This document shows, piece after piece, positions 16,551-24,640 of a DNA stretch of 64,000 nucleotides. Below the pieces are notes generated by a model. It made no database searches and was not told where the DNA came from. It saw only the letters and a program-made list of their open reading frames with translations. The DNA is from JBBWZH01 sp035544115 (GTDB lineage: Bacteria; Actinomycetota; Actinomycetes; Mycobacteriales; CADCTP01). A program made the translations under genes and the position numbers. The first letter of the stretch is position 1. Each line of letters begins with the position of its first letter. The stretch is taken from assembly GCA_963714145.1 (NCBI GenBank), contig OY970235.1:9610001-9674000 (forward strand). Reading direction: 5' to 3'.

Positions 16551-17498
16551 ATGACACCACAGACCTTCCACCCCAGCGGCCGGCCTGGTCGGCCTGGTCG
16601 GAACCGCCGGCCAGGCCGGCCGCTACCCAGTTGGCTCGCCGCGGCGGTGCTGATGCCGCTGGCCGCGCTGCTGCTGGCCGCCTGCGGGGGTGGTTCGGCC
16701 GGGTCGGGCAACAACCCGGCCCCGGCCGGCAACACCCAGCAGGCCAACCAGGGCGGCGCGGCCGGTCGCAACGGCGGCGCGCCACCCGGCGTGAACGGCC
16801 TGATCGCCGAGGCGAGCAAGGGCACCCTGCAGGTGCAGGACACCAACTCGCAGACCACGGTCACCTACACCACCGGCACGAAGTTCAGCCAGGTGGTCAA
16901 GGCCAAGCTGGCCGTCGGTGACTGCGTGACCGTGATCGGCACCCCGGTGTCCGGCTCCACCAGCGCGATCACCGCGACCTCGGTGGTGGTGAACACGGCG
17001 GCCAACGCCGACTGCACCACGCCGAACCGGCCGGGCCGGCCCGGGGCGAGCGGGACGCCGTTCCCCCGGCCGGACCGGTCCGCGCGGCCGTCCGGCGCAC
17101 CCGGCACCGGCAATGGCACCGGCGGGCCGAACCGGCAGAACTTCGCCACCGCGTTCGGCAAGGTCACCGCCGTCTCCGGCACGACGGTGACGATCACCGG
17201 CACGCTGCGCTCCGGCGGCCGGTTCGACGCGACGCCGTCTCCGGCGGCGGCCCCGAGCGAACCGGCCGCCGGCCCGGTCACCGTCACGCTGGGCTCGTCC
17301 GCGACCGTGCAGAAGACGGTCGCGGCGACCAGCGCGGCGGCGGTGACCGGCAAGTGCGCCAGCGCGTTCGGCAAGACCGACAGCAGCGGGACGGTCGCCG
17401 CCACCACGATCACGATCAGCCCGCCGGGCGCCAACGGCTGCACCCGCGGCTTCGGCGGTTTCGGCGGCTTCCCCGGCCGGGCGGACGGCGGTGGCTGA
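16551..17498 (+). CDS. secreted lipoprotein with DUF5666-like repeats
   Basis: 315 residues from ATG at 16551, preceded by TTGGAG; an in-frame GTG at 16497 overlapping the permease stop is possible but lacks a ribosome site. A basic, Pro/Gly-rich leader leads into the signal helix and lipobox LLLAAC (lipid-modified Cys about residue 45). Two beta-rich segments follow, each with the pattern ANGT-V-V-T-DS-T-T-V seen in DUF5666 proteins (about 80-140 and 205-300), separated by a Pro/Gly/Arg-rich spacer. It probably sits on the outer face of the membrane with the adaptors. Function is unknown. Confidence 0.75.
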   Translation: MTPQTFHPSGRPGRPGRNRRPGRPLPSWLAAAVLMPLAALLLAACGGGSAGSGNNPAPAGNTQQANQGGAAGRNGGAPPGVNGLIAEASKGTLQVQDTNSQTTVTYTTGTKFSQVVKAKLAVGDCVTVIGTPVSGSTSAITATSVVVNTAANADCTTPNRPGRPGASGTPFPRPDRSARPSGAPGTGNGTGGPNRQNFATAFGKVTAVSGTTVTITGTLRSGGRFDATPSPAAAPSEPAAGPVTVTLGSSATVQKTVAATSAAAVTGKCASAFGKTDSSGTVAATTITISPPGANGCTRGFGGFGGFPGRADGGG

Positions 17499-19473
17499 GC
17501 TCCGGCGCCGCCGCACCCGCCGCCGGGCCACCCGGCGGACGCTGGTAGCGCTCGGCTCGGTCGGCGTCCTGGTGCTGGCCGCCGGCGCGGTCGCCGCCTA
17601 CGCGGCCGCCTCGTCCGGGGACCCGTCCTACCGGACCGCCCTGGTCAGCCAGCGCTCCGTCAGCCAGACCCTGCAGGCCACCGGGACGGTCCAGGCGGCG
17701 TCCGCGGCCACCGTCTCGTTCGCGGTGGCGGGCACGGTCGCCTCGGTCTCGGCCGAGCCCGGCACGAAGGTCGCGGCCGGCCAGCAGTTGGCCGCCCTGG
17801 ACACGGTCGCCCTGCAGGCGTCGCTCGCTTCGGCCAAGGCCGACCTGGCTGCCGCCAACCTCACCTTGCAGCAGGCGGAGGCCGCGCAGCAGGCCGCGGT
17901 CACCGATTCCGACACCGCGGCCGGCAGCGGCTCCGGTAGTGGCTCCGGGTCCGGCGACTCGGCGGCGGGCTCGGGCGGGTCGGGCGGGACGGCCGGGACA
18001 TCCGTCCCGTCCGGCTCGTCCGGCCGGAGCACCGGTTCCGGGTCGGGTACGCCGGCCGGGTCGGCCGGTGGCGCCCGGGCAGCGGTGGTGGCGGCGCAGC
18101 AGAAGGTGCTGCGTGGGCAGAAGCAGCTGGACGCCATGCTGTCCCGGATCAAGGCCGATCTCGCGGCGGCCGGCTCGGTCTGCCCGTCCGGTGGCACTCC
18201 GGCCGGCGACCAGCCGCACCGCTGGACCGGCGACGGGACGGCGCCGGCGACCCCGGCGGACAGCCCGACCACCACCCCGACGGCGACCCCCACGCCGACC
18301 GGGACGCCCACCCCGACCCCGACCGAAACGGCTACGCCGACCGGCACCCCGACACCGACCGACACCCCGACGCCGACCGGCTCGCCGCCCGGTGGCGGCA
18401 CCGACACCGCGGCCTGCCAGGCCGCGCTGACCCGGGTGCTGACCGGGGAGACGGCGGCGTACCGGCTCAGCCAGACGCTCTCGAAGGACATCGCCGCGCT
18501 GGACAAGGCACTGACCAGGTCGAGCAGCCAGGCCGGCACCGGCACCGGGACGGGCTCCGGAACGGGGACCGGGAGCGGTTCCGGGACGGGTTCGGGCAGC
18601 GGCTCGGGGACGGGGACCGGGAGCGGCTCGGGTTCCGGGTCCGGGACCGGCTCCGGGACGGGCTCTGGGACCGGGTCTCGGTCTGGCACCGGGTCCGGCT
18701 CCGGCACCGGGTCCGGGTCGGGCAGCGGCGCCGGCTCGGGTAGCGACGGTCCGCCGAGCGCGGCGCAGCTGGCGGCCGATCAGGCCGACATCGACGCGGC
18801 CGACGCGGCGGTCGAGGTGGCCGAGCAGAACCTGCGGCAGGCCACCCTGGTCAGCCCGATCGCCGGCACCGTGAGCACGGTCGGCATCGCCGCGGGCGAC
18901 CGCGTCTCGGCCGGCTCGACCAGCTCGACCGTGCAGATCGTCGGCGGCGACACGCACCTGGTCTCGGTCCCGGTGGACGTGGCGAAGATCAGCCAGGTGA
19001 AGGTGGGCCAGCCGGCGACGGTGCTGCCGGACGGGGCGTCCACCCCGCTGCCGGCGACCGTGGTGCGGGTCGGGGTGGCGCCGTCCAGCGCGGGCGGCAC
19101 CAGCTACACCGTCCAGCTCGGGCTGACCGGCAGCTCGGCCGGCCTGGCGGACGGCATCGACGCCGCGGTCACGATCACCACCAGCCAGGCCAGCGGGCCG
19201 CTGACGGTGCCCACCTCCGCGGTGCACAAGATCGGTGCGGTGAGCTTCGTGACCGTCCTGCGGGCCGGCGGGACGGAGCAGGTCCGGGTCAGCACCGGCG
19301 CAGTCGGGGCGGTCTACACCGAGGTCACGTCCGGGCTGAAGGCCGGTGACCAGGTCGTCCTGGCCGATCTCGGCCAGCCGATCCCGGCCGGCGGGCTGGC
19401 GACCCGGTTCGGCAACCGCGGTGGCGGGGGCCTCGGTACCAGCACGCTCGGCGGCGGCACCGGGCCCCGGTAG
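17491..19473 (+). CDS. second membrane-fusion adaptor with large low-complexity insertions
   Basis: 660 residues from GTG at 17491, overlapping the lipoprotein stop by eight bases. After a basic start and one membrane helix (about residues 18-42) come the first lipoyl half (VSFAVAGTVASVSAEPGTKV) and helix A of the hairpin. The hairpin is then interrupted by a Gly-Ser run (about 148-195), a short helix with Cys, a Thr-Pro run (about 255-305) and a Gly-Ser/Thr run of about 70 codons (about 350-418). Helix B (AADQADIDAADAAVEVAEQNL), the second lipoyl half and the beta-barrel region follow. It probably works with, or as an alternative to, the first adaptor. Confidence 0.83.
   Translation: MAELRRRRTRRRATRRTLVALGSVGVLVLAAGAVAAYAAASSGDPSYRTALVSQRSVSQTLQATGTVQAASAATVSFAVAGTVASVSAEPGTKVAAGQQLAALDTVALQASLASAKADLAAANLTLQQAEAAQQAAVTDSDTAAGSGSGSGSGSGDSAAGSGGSGGTAGTSVPSGSSGRSTGSGSGTPAGSAGGARAAVVAAQQKVLRGQKQLDAMLSRIKADLAAAGSVCPSGGTPAGDQPHRWTGDGTAPATPADSPTTTPTATPTPTGTPTPTPTETATPTGTPTPTDTPTPTGSPPGGGTDTAACQAALTRVLTGETAAYRLSQTLSKDIAALDKALTRSSSQAGTGTGTGSGTGTGSGSGTGSGSGSGTGTGSGSGSGSGTGSGTGSGTGSRSGTGSGSGTGSGSGSGAGSGSDGPPSAAQLAADQADIDAADAAVEVAEQNLRQATLVSPIAGTVSTVGIAAGDRVSAGSTSSTVQIVGGDTHLVSVPVDVAKISQVKVGQPATVLPDGASTPLPATVVRVGVAPSSAGGTSYTVQLGLTGSSAGLADGIDAAVTITTSQASGPLTVPTSAVHKIGAVSFVTVLRAGGTEQVRVSTGAVGAVYTEVTSGLKAGDQVVLADLGQPIPAGGLATRFGNRGGGGLGTSTLGGGTGPR
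18265..18393 (+). repeat. in-gene Thr-Pro codon repeat
   Basis: About 130 bases of ACC/ACG/ACA and CCG/CCC codons encoding a Thr-Pro-rich stretch in the second adaptor, the type of sequence that is often O-mannosylated in actinobacterial surface proteins. The glycosylation is inference. Confidence 0.75.
18535..18744 (+). repeat. in-gene Gly-Ser/Thr codon tandem repeat
   Basis: About 210 bases of alternating Gly and Ser/Thr codons, the longest low-complexity run in the window, inside the coiled-coil hairpin of the second adaptor. It resembles the run in the first adaptor at 13520-13682 but the two are not simple copies. Confidence 0.85.
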
Positions 19474-19503
19474 ATCACGCCGGGTCGGCCGGCCGGGCCA
19501 GCA

Positions 19504-19555
19504 GGCTCAGCCGGCCGCCCCGGCGTGGTCGGAACCCGGCCGGCCGGGCTGAGCC
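19504..19555. terminator. GC-rich inverted repeat between convergent adaptor and glpX genes
   Basis: GGCTCAGCCGGCC (19504-19516) pairs with GGCCGGGCTGAGCC (19542-19555) apart from one bulged G. The GGGCTGAGCCGGCC unit is then repeated once more downstream. The position, 30 bases after one stop and 57 before the other, fits a bidirectional transcription end. Confidence 0.5.
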
Positions 19556-19611
19556 GGCCGGGCTGAGCCGGCCGGGCCGGCCTGGCTGCGCGGGCGGCGG
19601 GCCGGCCCCGA

Positions 19612-20646
19612 TCAGCCGGCCGCGCCGGCGTGGTCGAAGTCGATCGAGCTGTACGCCCGCAGCTTGATCAGTGAGTGCCAGGAGTCGATGATCCGGATCG
19701 TGCCGCTCTTGGACCGCATCACGATCGACTGGGTCTGCGCCCCGCCGCCCCGGTAGCGCACCCCGCGCACCAGTTCGCCGTCGGTGATCCCGGTCGCGCA
19801 GAAGAACACGTTCTCGCCGCCGACCAGGTCGCGGGTGTCCAGCACCCGGTCCAGGTCGTGGCCGGCGTCCAGGGCGCGCTGCCGCTCGGCGTCGTCCCGG
19901 GGCCAGAGCTTGCCCTGCAGCACGCCGCCCATGCAGATGATCGCGGCGGCGGCGATGATCCCCTCCGGCGTGCCCCCGATGCCGAGCAGCAGGTCGACGC
20001 CGGTGCCGTCGCGGGCGGCCATGATCGCGCCGGCCACGTCGCCGTCGGTGATGAACTTGATCCGGGCGCCGGCCTCGCGGATCTCCCGGACCAGACCCTC
20101 GTGCCGCGGCCGGTCCAGGATGCAGACGGTGACGTCATCGACCGCCGAGCCTTTGGCCTTGGCCACCCGGGCGATGTTCTCCGCGACCGGCGCGGTGATG
20201 TCGACGACGTCGGCCGCCTCCGGGCCGGTGGCCAGCTTCTCCATGTAGAAGACCGCGGACGGGTCGTACATCGCGCCGCGCTCGGCCACCGCGATCACCG
20301 CGAGCGCGTTCGGCATGCCCTTGGCCATCAGCGTGGTGCCGTCGATCGGGTCGACCGCGACGTCGCACTCCGGGCCGGTGCCGTCACCGACCTCCTCGCC
20401 GTTGTAGAGCATCGGCGCGGCGTCCTTCTCGCCCTCGCCGATCACCACCACGCCGCGCATCGAGACGGTGCCGATCAGCGTGCGCATGGCGTCCACCGCG
20501 GCGCCGTCGCCGCCGTTCTTGTTCCCCCGGCCGACCCACCGGCCGGCGGCCATCGCGGCCGCCTCGGTGACCCGGACCAGTTCCAGCGCCAGGTTCCGGT
20601 CGGGCGCCTCATGCCGTACGGCCAGCTCCGGAGGTACCTCGGTCAT
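19612..20646 (-). CDS. glpX: class II fructose-1,6-bisphosphatase
   Basis: 344 residues from ATG at 20646, GAGGAGG upstream; longer frames to 20745 add sequence without family support. It removes the 1-phosphate of fructose 1,6-bisphosphate in gluconeogenesis. Conserved motifs GEGEKDAAPMLYNGEEVG, DVAVDPIDGTTLMAKG (metal-binding Asp/Glu) and GIGGTPEGIIAAAAI are all present. The length matches GlpX of mycobacteria. It is transcribed in the same direction as xseBA, fumC and rmuC. Confidence 0.96.
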   Translation of the reverse strand: MTEVPPELAVRHEAPDRNLALELVRVTEAAAMAAGRWVGRGNKNGGDGAAVDAMRTLIGTVSMRGVVVIGEGEKDAAPMLYNGEEVGDGTGPECDVAVDPIDGTTLMAKGMPNALAVIAVAERGAMYDPSAVFYMEKLATGPEAADVVDITAPVAENIARVAKAKGSAVDDVTVCILDRPRHEGLVREIREAGARIKFITDGDVAGAIMAARDGTGVDLLLGIGGTPEGIIAAAAIICMGGVLQGKLWPRDDAERQRALDAGHDLDRVLDTRDLVGGENVFFCATGITDGELVRGVRYRGGGAQTQSIVMRSKSGTIRIIDSWHSLIKLRAYSSIDFDHAGAAG

Positions 20647-20802
20647 CCACTGCCTCCTCGGGTGCTCCGTCGACTGCCGCCCCCATCCTCGCAGAGTTGC
20701 CCGGCCGGCCAGCCGAATCCAACGCACGGGTAGCGAACCGGGCACCCTGGGTAAGTAGGGGAGGTTCCCGCAGCCGGCTCGCGGCGGCCGGCGACCCGGC
20801 GG

Positions 20803-21036
20803 CTAGCCCGGCTCGGGCGGGTTGAGGGCGGCGTCCAGCCGGCGCCGGGCGCCGTCCAGCCAGGCCTGGCAGACGTCGGCGAGCCGCTCGCCGCGCTCCC
20901 AGAGCGCCAGCGACTCCTCCAGGCTCAGCCCGCCGGCCTCCAACCGGTGCACCACCTCGTCCAGCGCGGCCCGGGCCTGTTCGTAGCCCAGCTTCCGGTC
21001 CGCACTGTCCACTGTGGCCGGAGCAGCCTCGGTCAC
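20803..21036 (-). CDS. xseB: exodeoxyribonuclease VII small subunit
   Basis: 77 residues from GTG at 21036. LGYEQARAALDEVVHRLEAGGLSLEESLALWERGERLAD is the typical XseB helical hairpin. Exonuclease VII consists of one large and several small subunits and degrades single-stranded DNA to oligonucleotides. The start overlaps the xseA stop by four bases (GTGA), ensuring coupled synthesis. Confidence 0.95.
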   Translation of the reverse strand: MTEAAPATVDSADRKLGYEQARAALDEVVHRLEAGGLSLEESLALWERGERLADVCQAWLDGARRRLDAALNPPEPG

Positions 21037-22250
21037 CGGGCCTCCTGTTCCGCCGGCTGGACGACCGCGCCCAGCTCGCCTTCGGCCAGCCGGATCCGTA
21101 CCGGCTCGCCAGCGTCTACATCGGACGGTCGGCGGACCACGGCGCCGTCGGCCCGCTGCACCACCGCATAGCCCCGCTGCAGCGTGGCCGCCGGGCTGAG
21201 CGCGGCGACCCGGGCCCGGGCGTGGGCCAGCTCGCTGACCGCGGCGTCCACACGCGACAGTACGGACCGCCGGGCCCGGGCCCGCAGCGCCTCCGCGTCC
21301 CGCGCCGCACCGTCCACACGGGACACGACCTGCCGGCGGCCGCGCTGGCGCAGTGCCGCCACGCCGTCGGCGGCCCGGTCCAGCCGGCCGACCAGCTGCC
21401 GCCGGCCGCGCTGCCGCAGCTGATCCAGGCGGGCCTGCTCGGCCGCCACGTCCGGGACGATCCGCTTGCCGGCGTCGGTCGGGGTGGAGCACCGGACGTC
21501 GGCGACCAGGTCCAGCAGCGGGGTGTCCGGCTCGTGCCCGATCGCGCTCACCACCGGGGTGACCGCGGCGGACACCGCGCGCAGCAGCGCCTCGTCGCTG
21601 AACGGCAGCAGGTCCTCCACCGAGCCGCCGCCGCGGGCGATCACGATCACGTCCACCGCCCGGTCCGCGTCCAGCCGGCGCAGCGCCTCGATCATCGCCG
21701 GCACCGCGGTCGGACCCTGCACGGCCACGTTCTCCACCTGGAACTCGACCGCCGGCCAGCGCCGCCGGGCGTTCTCCAGCACGTCCCGCTCGGCCGCGCT
21801 GGCCCGGCCGGTGACCAGCCCGACCCGGTTCGGCAGGAACGGCAGCGGGCGCTTGCGGTCGGTGGCGAACAGGCCTTCGGCGGCCAGCAGCCGCTTCAAC
21901 TGGTCGAGCCGGGCCAGCAGCTCGCCGATGCCGACCGGGCGCACCTCGGTCGCCCGCAGCGAGAGCGTGCCGCGGCCGATGTAGTAGTCCGGCCGGGCCC
22001 GGACGATCACCCGGGCGCCGTCGGCCAGCGCGACCCCGTCCAGCACGTCCCGGCGGCAGTTGACGGTGATCGAGACGTCCGCGGCCGGGTCGCGCAGCAC
22101 CAGGAACGCGGTGGCCGCGCCCTGCCGCCGGCTGACCTGGGTGACCTGCCCTTCCACCCATACCTCGCCGAGCCGGGCCACCCACTCCGCGATCTTCATC
22201 GCGACGACCCGGACCGGCCAGGGCTGCTCGGCGCTGGTGGGATTGGGCAC
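21033..22250 (-). CDS. xseA: exodeoxyribonuclease VII large subunit
   Basis: 405 residues from GTG at 22250. The N-terminal OB fold (GEVWVEGQVTQVSRRQGAATAFLVLRD) binds single-stranded DNA. The catalytic domain shows RPLPFLPNRVGLVTGRASAAERDV, VIVIARGGGSVEDLLPFSDE and the IGHEPDTPLLDLVADVRCSTPT segment. A C-terminal coiled coil with three imperfect repeats (LRQRGRR-V-RVD) follows, which in this family carries the XseB subunits. The length is normal. It is followed by xseB with a GTGA overlap. Confidence 0.96.
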   Translation of the reverse strand: MPNPTSAEQPWPVRVVAMKIAEWVARLGEVWVEGQVTQVSRRQGAATAFLVLRDPAADVSITVNCRRDVLDGVALADGARVIVRARPDYYIGRGTLSLRATEVRPVGIGELLARLDQLKRLLAAEGLFATDRKRPLPFLPNRVGLVTGRASAAERDVLENARRRWPAVEFQVENVAVQGPTAVPAMIEALRRLDADRAVDVIVIARGGGSVEDLLPFSDEALLRAVSAAVTPVVSAIGHEPDTPLLDLVADVRCSTPTDAGKRIVPDVAAEQARLDQLRQRGRRQLVGRLDRAADGVAALRQRGRRQVVSRVDGAARDAEALRARARRSVLSRVDAAVSELAHARARVAALSPAATLQRGYAVVQRADGAVVRRPSDVDAGEPVRIRLAEGELGAVVQPAEQEAR

Positions 22251-22262
22251 GGTCGGCGGGCG

Positions 22263-22958
22263 TCAGCGGCCGCGGACGGTGGCCAGCCGGTTCTCCAGCA
22301 TGGTCAGGTACGCCGGCCGTTGCGCGGTGGCCTGCTCGTAGCCGATCAGGTCGACCAGCTGCCCCTCGGTCAGCGTCCGCAGCCGGGCCCGCAGCTGCGG
22401 GATCGACATCCCGTCGTACCCGGCCAACGGCGGTGCGTCCGCGTCCGCGTCGGCCGCCACCGTGATCGCGTCCACCAGTTCGTCGCCGTCACCGTCGGCC
22501 AACCCGTCCACCACGTCGACCGCCAGCTCATCGGTACCGGCCAGCTCGTCGGTGCCGGCCAGTCCGTCGGCGCCGGGCATCGGCCCGATCCGGGTCAGCC
22601 GGTCATCGGCCGGTACGTCGTCGGCCAGCTCGTCCTCCCCGGCCAGCTCGTCGGCCAGGCCGTCGGCCGGGTCGGCCGCGTCGAACGCCGACGGCGGCCG
22701 GGCTCCGGCCGCCTCGTCCTCGTCGAAGCGGGCCCAGGCCGGCGTGCCCGGCTCGGTGCCGCGCAGCTGGTCGAGCAGCTGGTCACCGCGGGCGACCAGC
22801 TCGGCGTACCGCTGCTGCGCCTTGAGCGAGGCCTGCAGCGCCACGCCCATCGCCAGCACCGGCAGCCCGACCACCCGGTTCGGCAGCCGGCGGGCCTCGT
22901 CGATGGCCACCGCGGCCAGCCCCGCCGCCGCCCGCAGCGGCATCGGAATCGGCGTCAT
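22263..22958 (-). CDS. Rv1109c-like conserved actinobacterial protein (lipid-droplet-associated family)
   Basis: 231 residues from ATG at 22958. The N-terminus has an amphipathic or hydrophobic helix (about residues 8-45, RRLPNRVVGLPVLAMGVALQASLKAQQRY), the middle is very acidic and Asp/Ala/Glu-rich (about 70-175), and the C-terminus is a small helical module (SIPQLRARLRTLTEGQLVDLIGYEQATAQRPAYLTMLENRL). The same position, upstream of xseA and divergent from ispH, is held by Rv1109c in mycobacteria. Related proteins in rhodococci were reported on lipid droplets. Function here is not established. Confidence 0.75.
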   Translation of the reverse strand: MTPIPMPLRAAAGLAAVAIDEARRLPNRVVGLPVLAMGVALQASLKAQQRYAELVARGDQLLDQLRGTEPGTPAWARFDEDEAAGARPPSAFDAADPADGLADELAGEDELADDVPADDRLTRIGPMPGADGLAGTDELAGTDELAVDVVDGLADGDGDELVDAITVAADADADAPPLAGYDGMSIPQLRARLRTLTEGQLVDLIGYEQATAQRPAYLTMLENRLATVRGR

Positions 22959-23028
22959 GGGTCACAGCCTGCCGCATCGCGGGTGGCGGCGCGCGGCAAC
23001 CCCGGTCGGCCGTCCGTACCATCGAGGC

Positions 23029-24024
23029 ATGACCGAGGCCGGGCGGGGCAAGGTTCTGCTGGCGGCGCCACGTGGCTACTGCGCCGGCGTCGACCGTGCG
23101 GTTGACACGGTGGAGCGCACGCTGGAGCTGCACGGGCCGCCGGTGTACGTGCGCAAGCAGATCGTGCACAACCTGTACGTGGTCCAGACGCTCGAGGCCA
23201 AGGGCGCGATCTTCGTGGACGAGCTGGACGAGGTGCCGGCCGGCTCGGTCGTGGTCTTCTCCGCGCACGGAGTGGCACCGGCCGTGCACACGCAGGCAGC
23301 CGAGCGCCAGTTGCGCAGCATCGACGCGACCTGCCCGCTGGTGACCAAGGTGCACAACGAGGCGCGGCGGTTCGCCGCCGATGGGTACCAGATCCTGCTG
23401 ATCGGGCACGAGGGGCACGAGGAGGTCGTCGGCACCACCGGCGAAGCACCGGCGCACATCCAACTGGTGGACGGGCCGGCCGGCGCCGCCGAAGTGCAGG
23501 TGCCGGATCCGGACCGGGTGGTCTGGCTGTCCCAGACCACGCTCTCGGTGGACGAGACGCTGCAGACCGTCGCCGCGCTGCGGGAGCGGTTCCCGGCGAT
23601 GCAGGCGCCGCCCAGCGACGACATCTGCTACGCCACCCAGAACCGGCAGGGCGCGGTCAAGGCGATCGCCCCGCGGGTCGACCTGTTCCTCGTGGTCGGC
23701 TCGGGTAACTCGTCCAACTCGGTCCGGATGGTCGAGGTCGCGCTGGACGCCGGCGCGGCCACCGCCTACCTGGTCGAGAACGCCGCCGCGGTGGACGAGA
23801 GCTGGCTGGCCGGGGTGCGCACGGTCGGCCTGTCCAGCGGCGCGTCGGTGCCGGAGGTGCTGGTCACCGAGGTGCTCGCCTGGCTGGCCGAGCGCGGCTA
23901 CCCGGACGTGGAGACGGTCACCGGGGCGGCGGAGCGGCTGGTGTTCGCGCTGCCGCCCGAGCTGCGCCGCGAACTGCGCGCCGCCGAGGCCGCCGGCTCC
24001 GCCGCCAGCCCCGCCGAGAGCTAG
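23029..24024 (+). CDS. ispH: 4-hydroxy-3-methylbut-2-enyl diphosphate reductase
   Basis: 331 residues from ATG at 23029. This is the last enzyme of the non-mevalonate isoprenoid pathway, making IPP and DMAPP with a 4Fe-4S cluster. The three cluster cysteines are visible at about residues 18 (RGYCAGVDRAV), 102 (DATCPLV) and 200 (DICYATQNRQ). HGVAP, GHEGHEEVVGTTGE and GSGNSSNSVRMVEVA are also conserved. It diverges from the xseA-side genes across 70 bases. An in-frame extension upstream to 22462 is antisense to another gene and not used. Confidence 0.97.
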   Translation: MTEAGRGKVLLAAPRGYCAGVDRAVDTVERTLELHGPPVYVRKQIVHNLYVVQTLEAKGAIFVDELDEVPAGSVVVFSAHGVAPAVHTQAAERQLRSIDATCPLVTKVHNEARRFAADGYQILLIGHEGHEEVVGTTGEAPAHIQLVDGPAGAAEVQVPDPDRVVWLSQTTLSVDETLQTVAALRERFPAMQAPPSDDICYATQNRQGAVKAIAPRVDLFLVVGSGNSSNSVRMVEVALDAGAATAYLVENAAAVDESWLAGVRTVGLSSGASVPEVLVTEVLAWLAERGYPDVETVTGAAERLVFALPPELRRELRAAEAAGSAASPAES

Positions 24025-24105
24025 GCCCGGGAGCCCAGGCCGGGAAGCCAGGCCCGGGAGTCAAGCCAGGAGCCCGGGAGCCAGGCCCGGGAGGCCAAGA
24101 GCGAG
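24025..24105. repeat. degenerate CCAGGCCCGGGAG tandem repeat between convergent genes
   Basis: The 81 bases after the ispH stop consist of about six imperfect copies of a 12-14 base unit around GGCCCGGGAG. CCCGGG is self-complementary, so several alternative hairpins can form; it may act as the transcription end for ispH and the opposing membrane gene. Confidence 0.6.
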
Positions 24106-24543
24106 CTAGGACCGGGAGCCGGCGAGGCGGATGCCGGCGACCACGACGGCGATCCCGGTGGCGCTGGCCATCGCCGGGAAGCCGTACACCAGCCAGCCGG
24201 CGGCCGCGTCGTAGAGCTTGCCGGCCGCACCGAGCCCGCCCGGCGCCACCAGCACCGAGATCAGCGACGCGAGGACATAGATCAACGGTGGCGCGACCAC
24301 CACGGTCAGCAGGCCGCTGCGGCGCACGATCGCGGCGGCCACCGCCGCGCCGGACACCAGCCCGACAGCGAAGGCCAGCCGCAGGCCGCTGCCGGTGATC
24401 AGGTCGATGCAGCCGCCGACCATCGAGGTGGCGACGATCACCAGCACCGCGCCGAGATCGGTGAGGGACGGACCGGCCGTGGCCCCCAGCGACGCGGCCG
24501 CGCCGCGGCCGGCACGGCCGGCCTGAACACTCCTGGTAGTCAC
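24106..24543 (-). CDS. DUF6542-like small membrane protein
   Basis: 145 residues from GTG at 24543, with GAGGAG seven bases before it; a longer frame to 24627 lacks a ribosome site. Four hydrophobic segments are visible: LGAVLVIVATSMVGGCID, RLAFAVGLVSGAAVAAAI, GLLTVVVAPPLIYVLASLISVLVA, and the C-terminal GIAVVVAGIRLA. The same slot between ispH and the next gene is occupied by Rv1111c in mycobacteria, a DUF6542-type protein as far as I recall. No function is known. Confidence 0.7.
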   Translation of the reverse strand: MTTRSVQAGRAGRGAAASLGATAGPSLTDLGAVLVIVATSMVGGCIDLITGSGLRLAFAVGLVSGAAVAAAIVRRSGLLTVVVAPPLIYVLASLISVLVAPGGLGAAGKLYDAAAGWLVYGFPAMASATGIAVVVAGIRLAGSRS

Positions 24544-24640
24544 ACCCGGCTCCTCGCGTCGCGCCCGGACCTTACGGTAGCCCGCCGTACGGTAGACGCC
24601 GCCGGCTCCCGCGCCGTTCACGCGCAAAAGGGCACGTCAG

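Noticed and set aside
13520..18744. Regular repeats considered as a CRISPR array
   Set aside because: They are codon-periodic Gly-Ser and Thr-Pro repeats inside reading frames, with no unique spacers of constant length.
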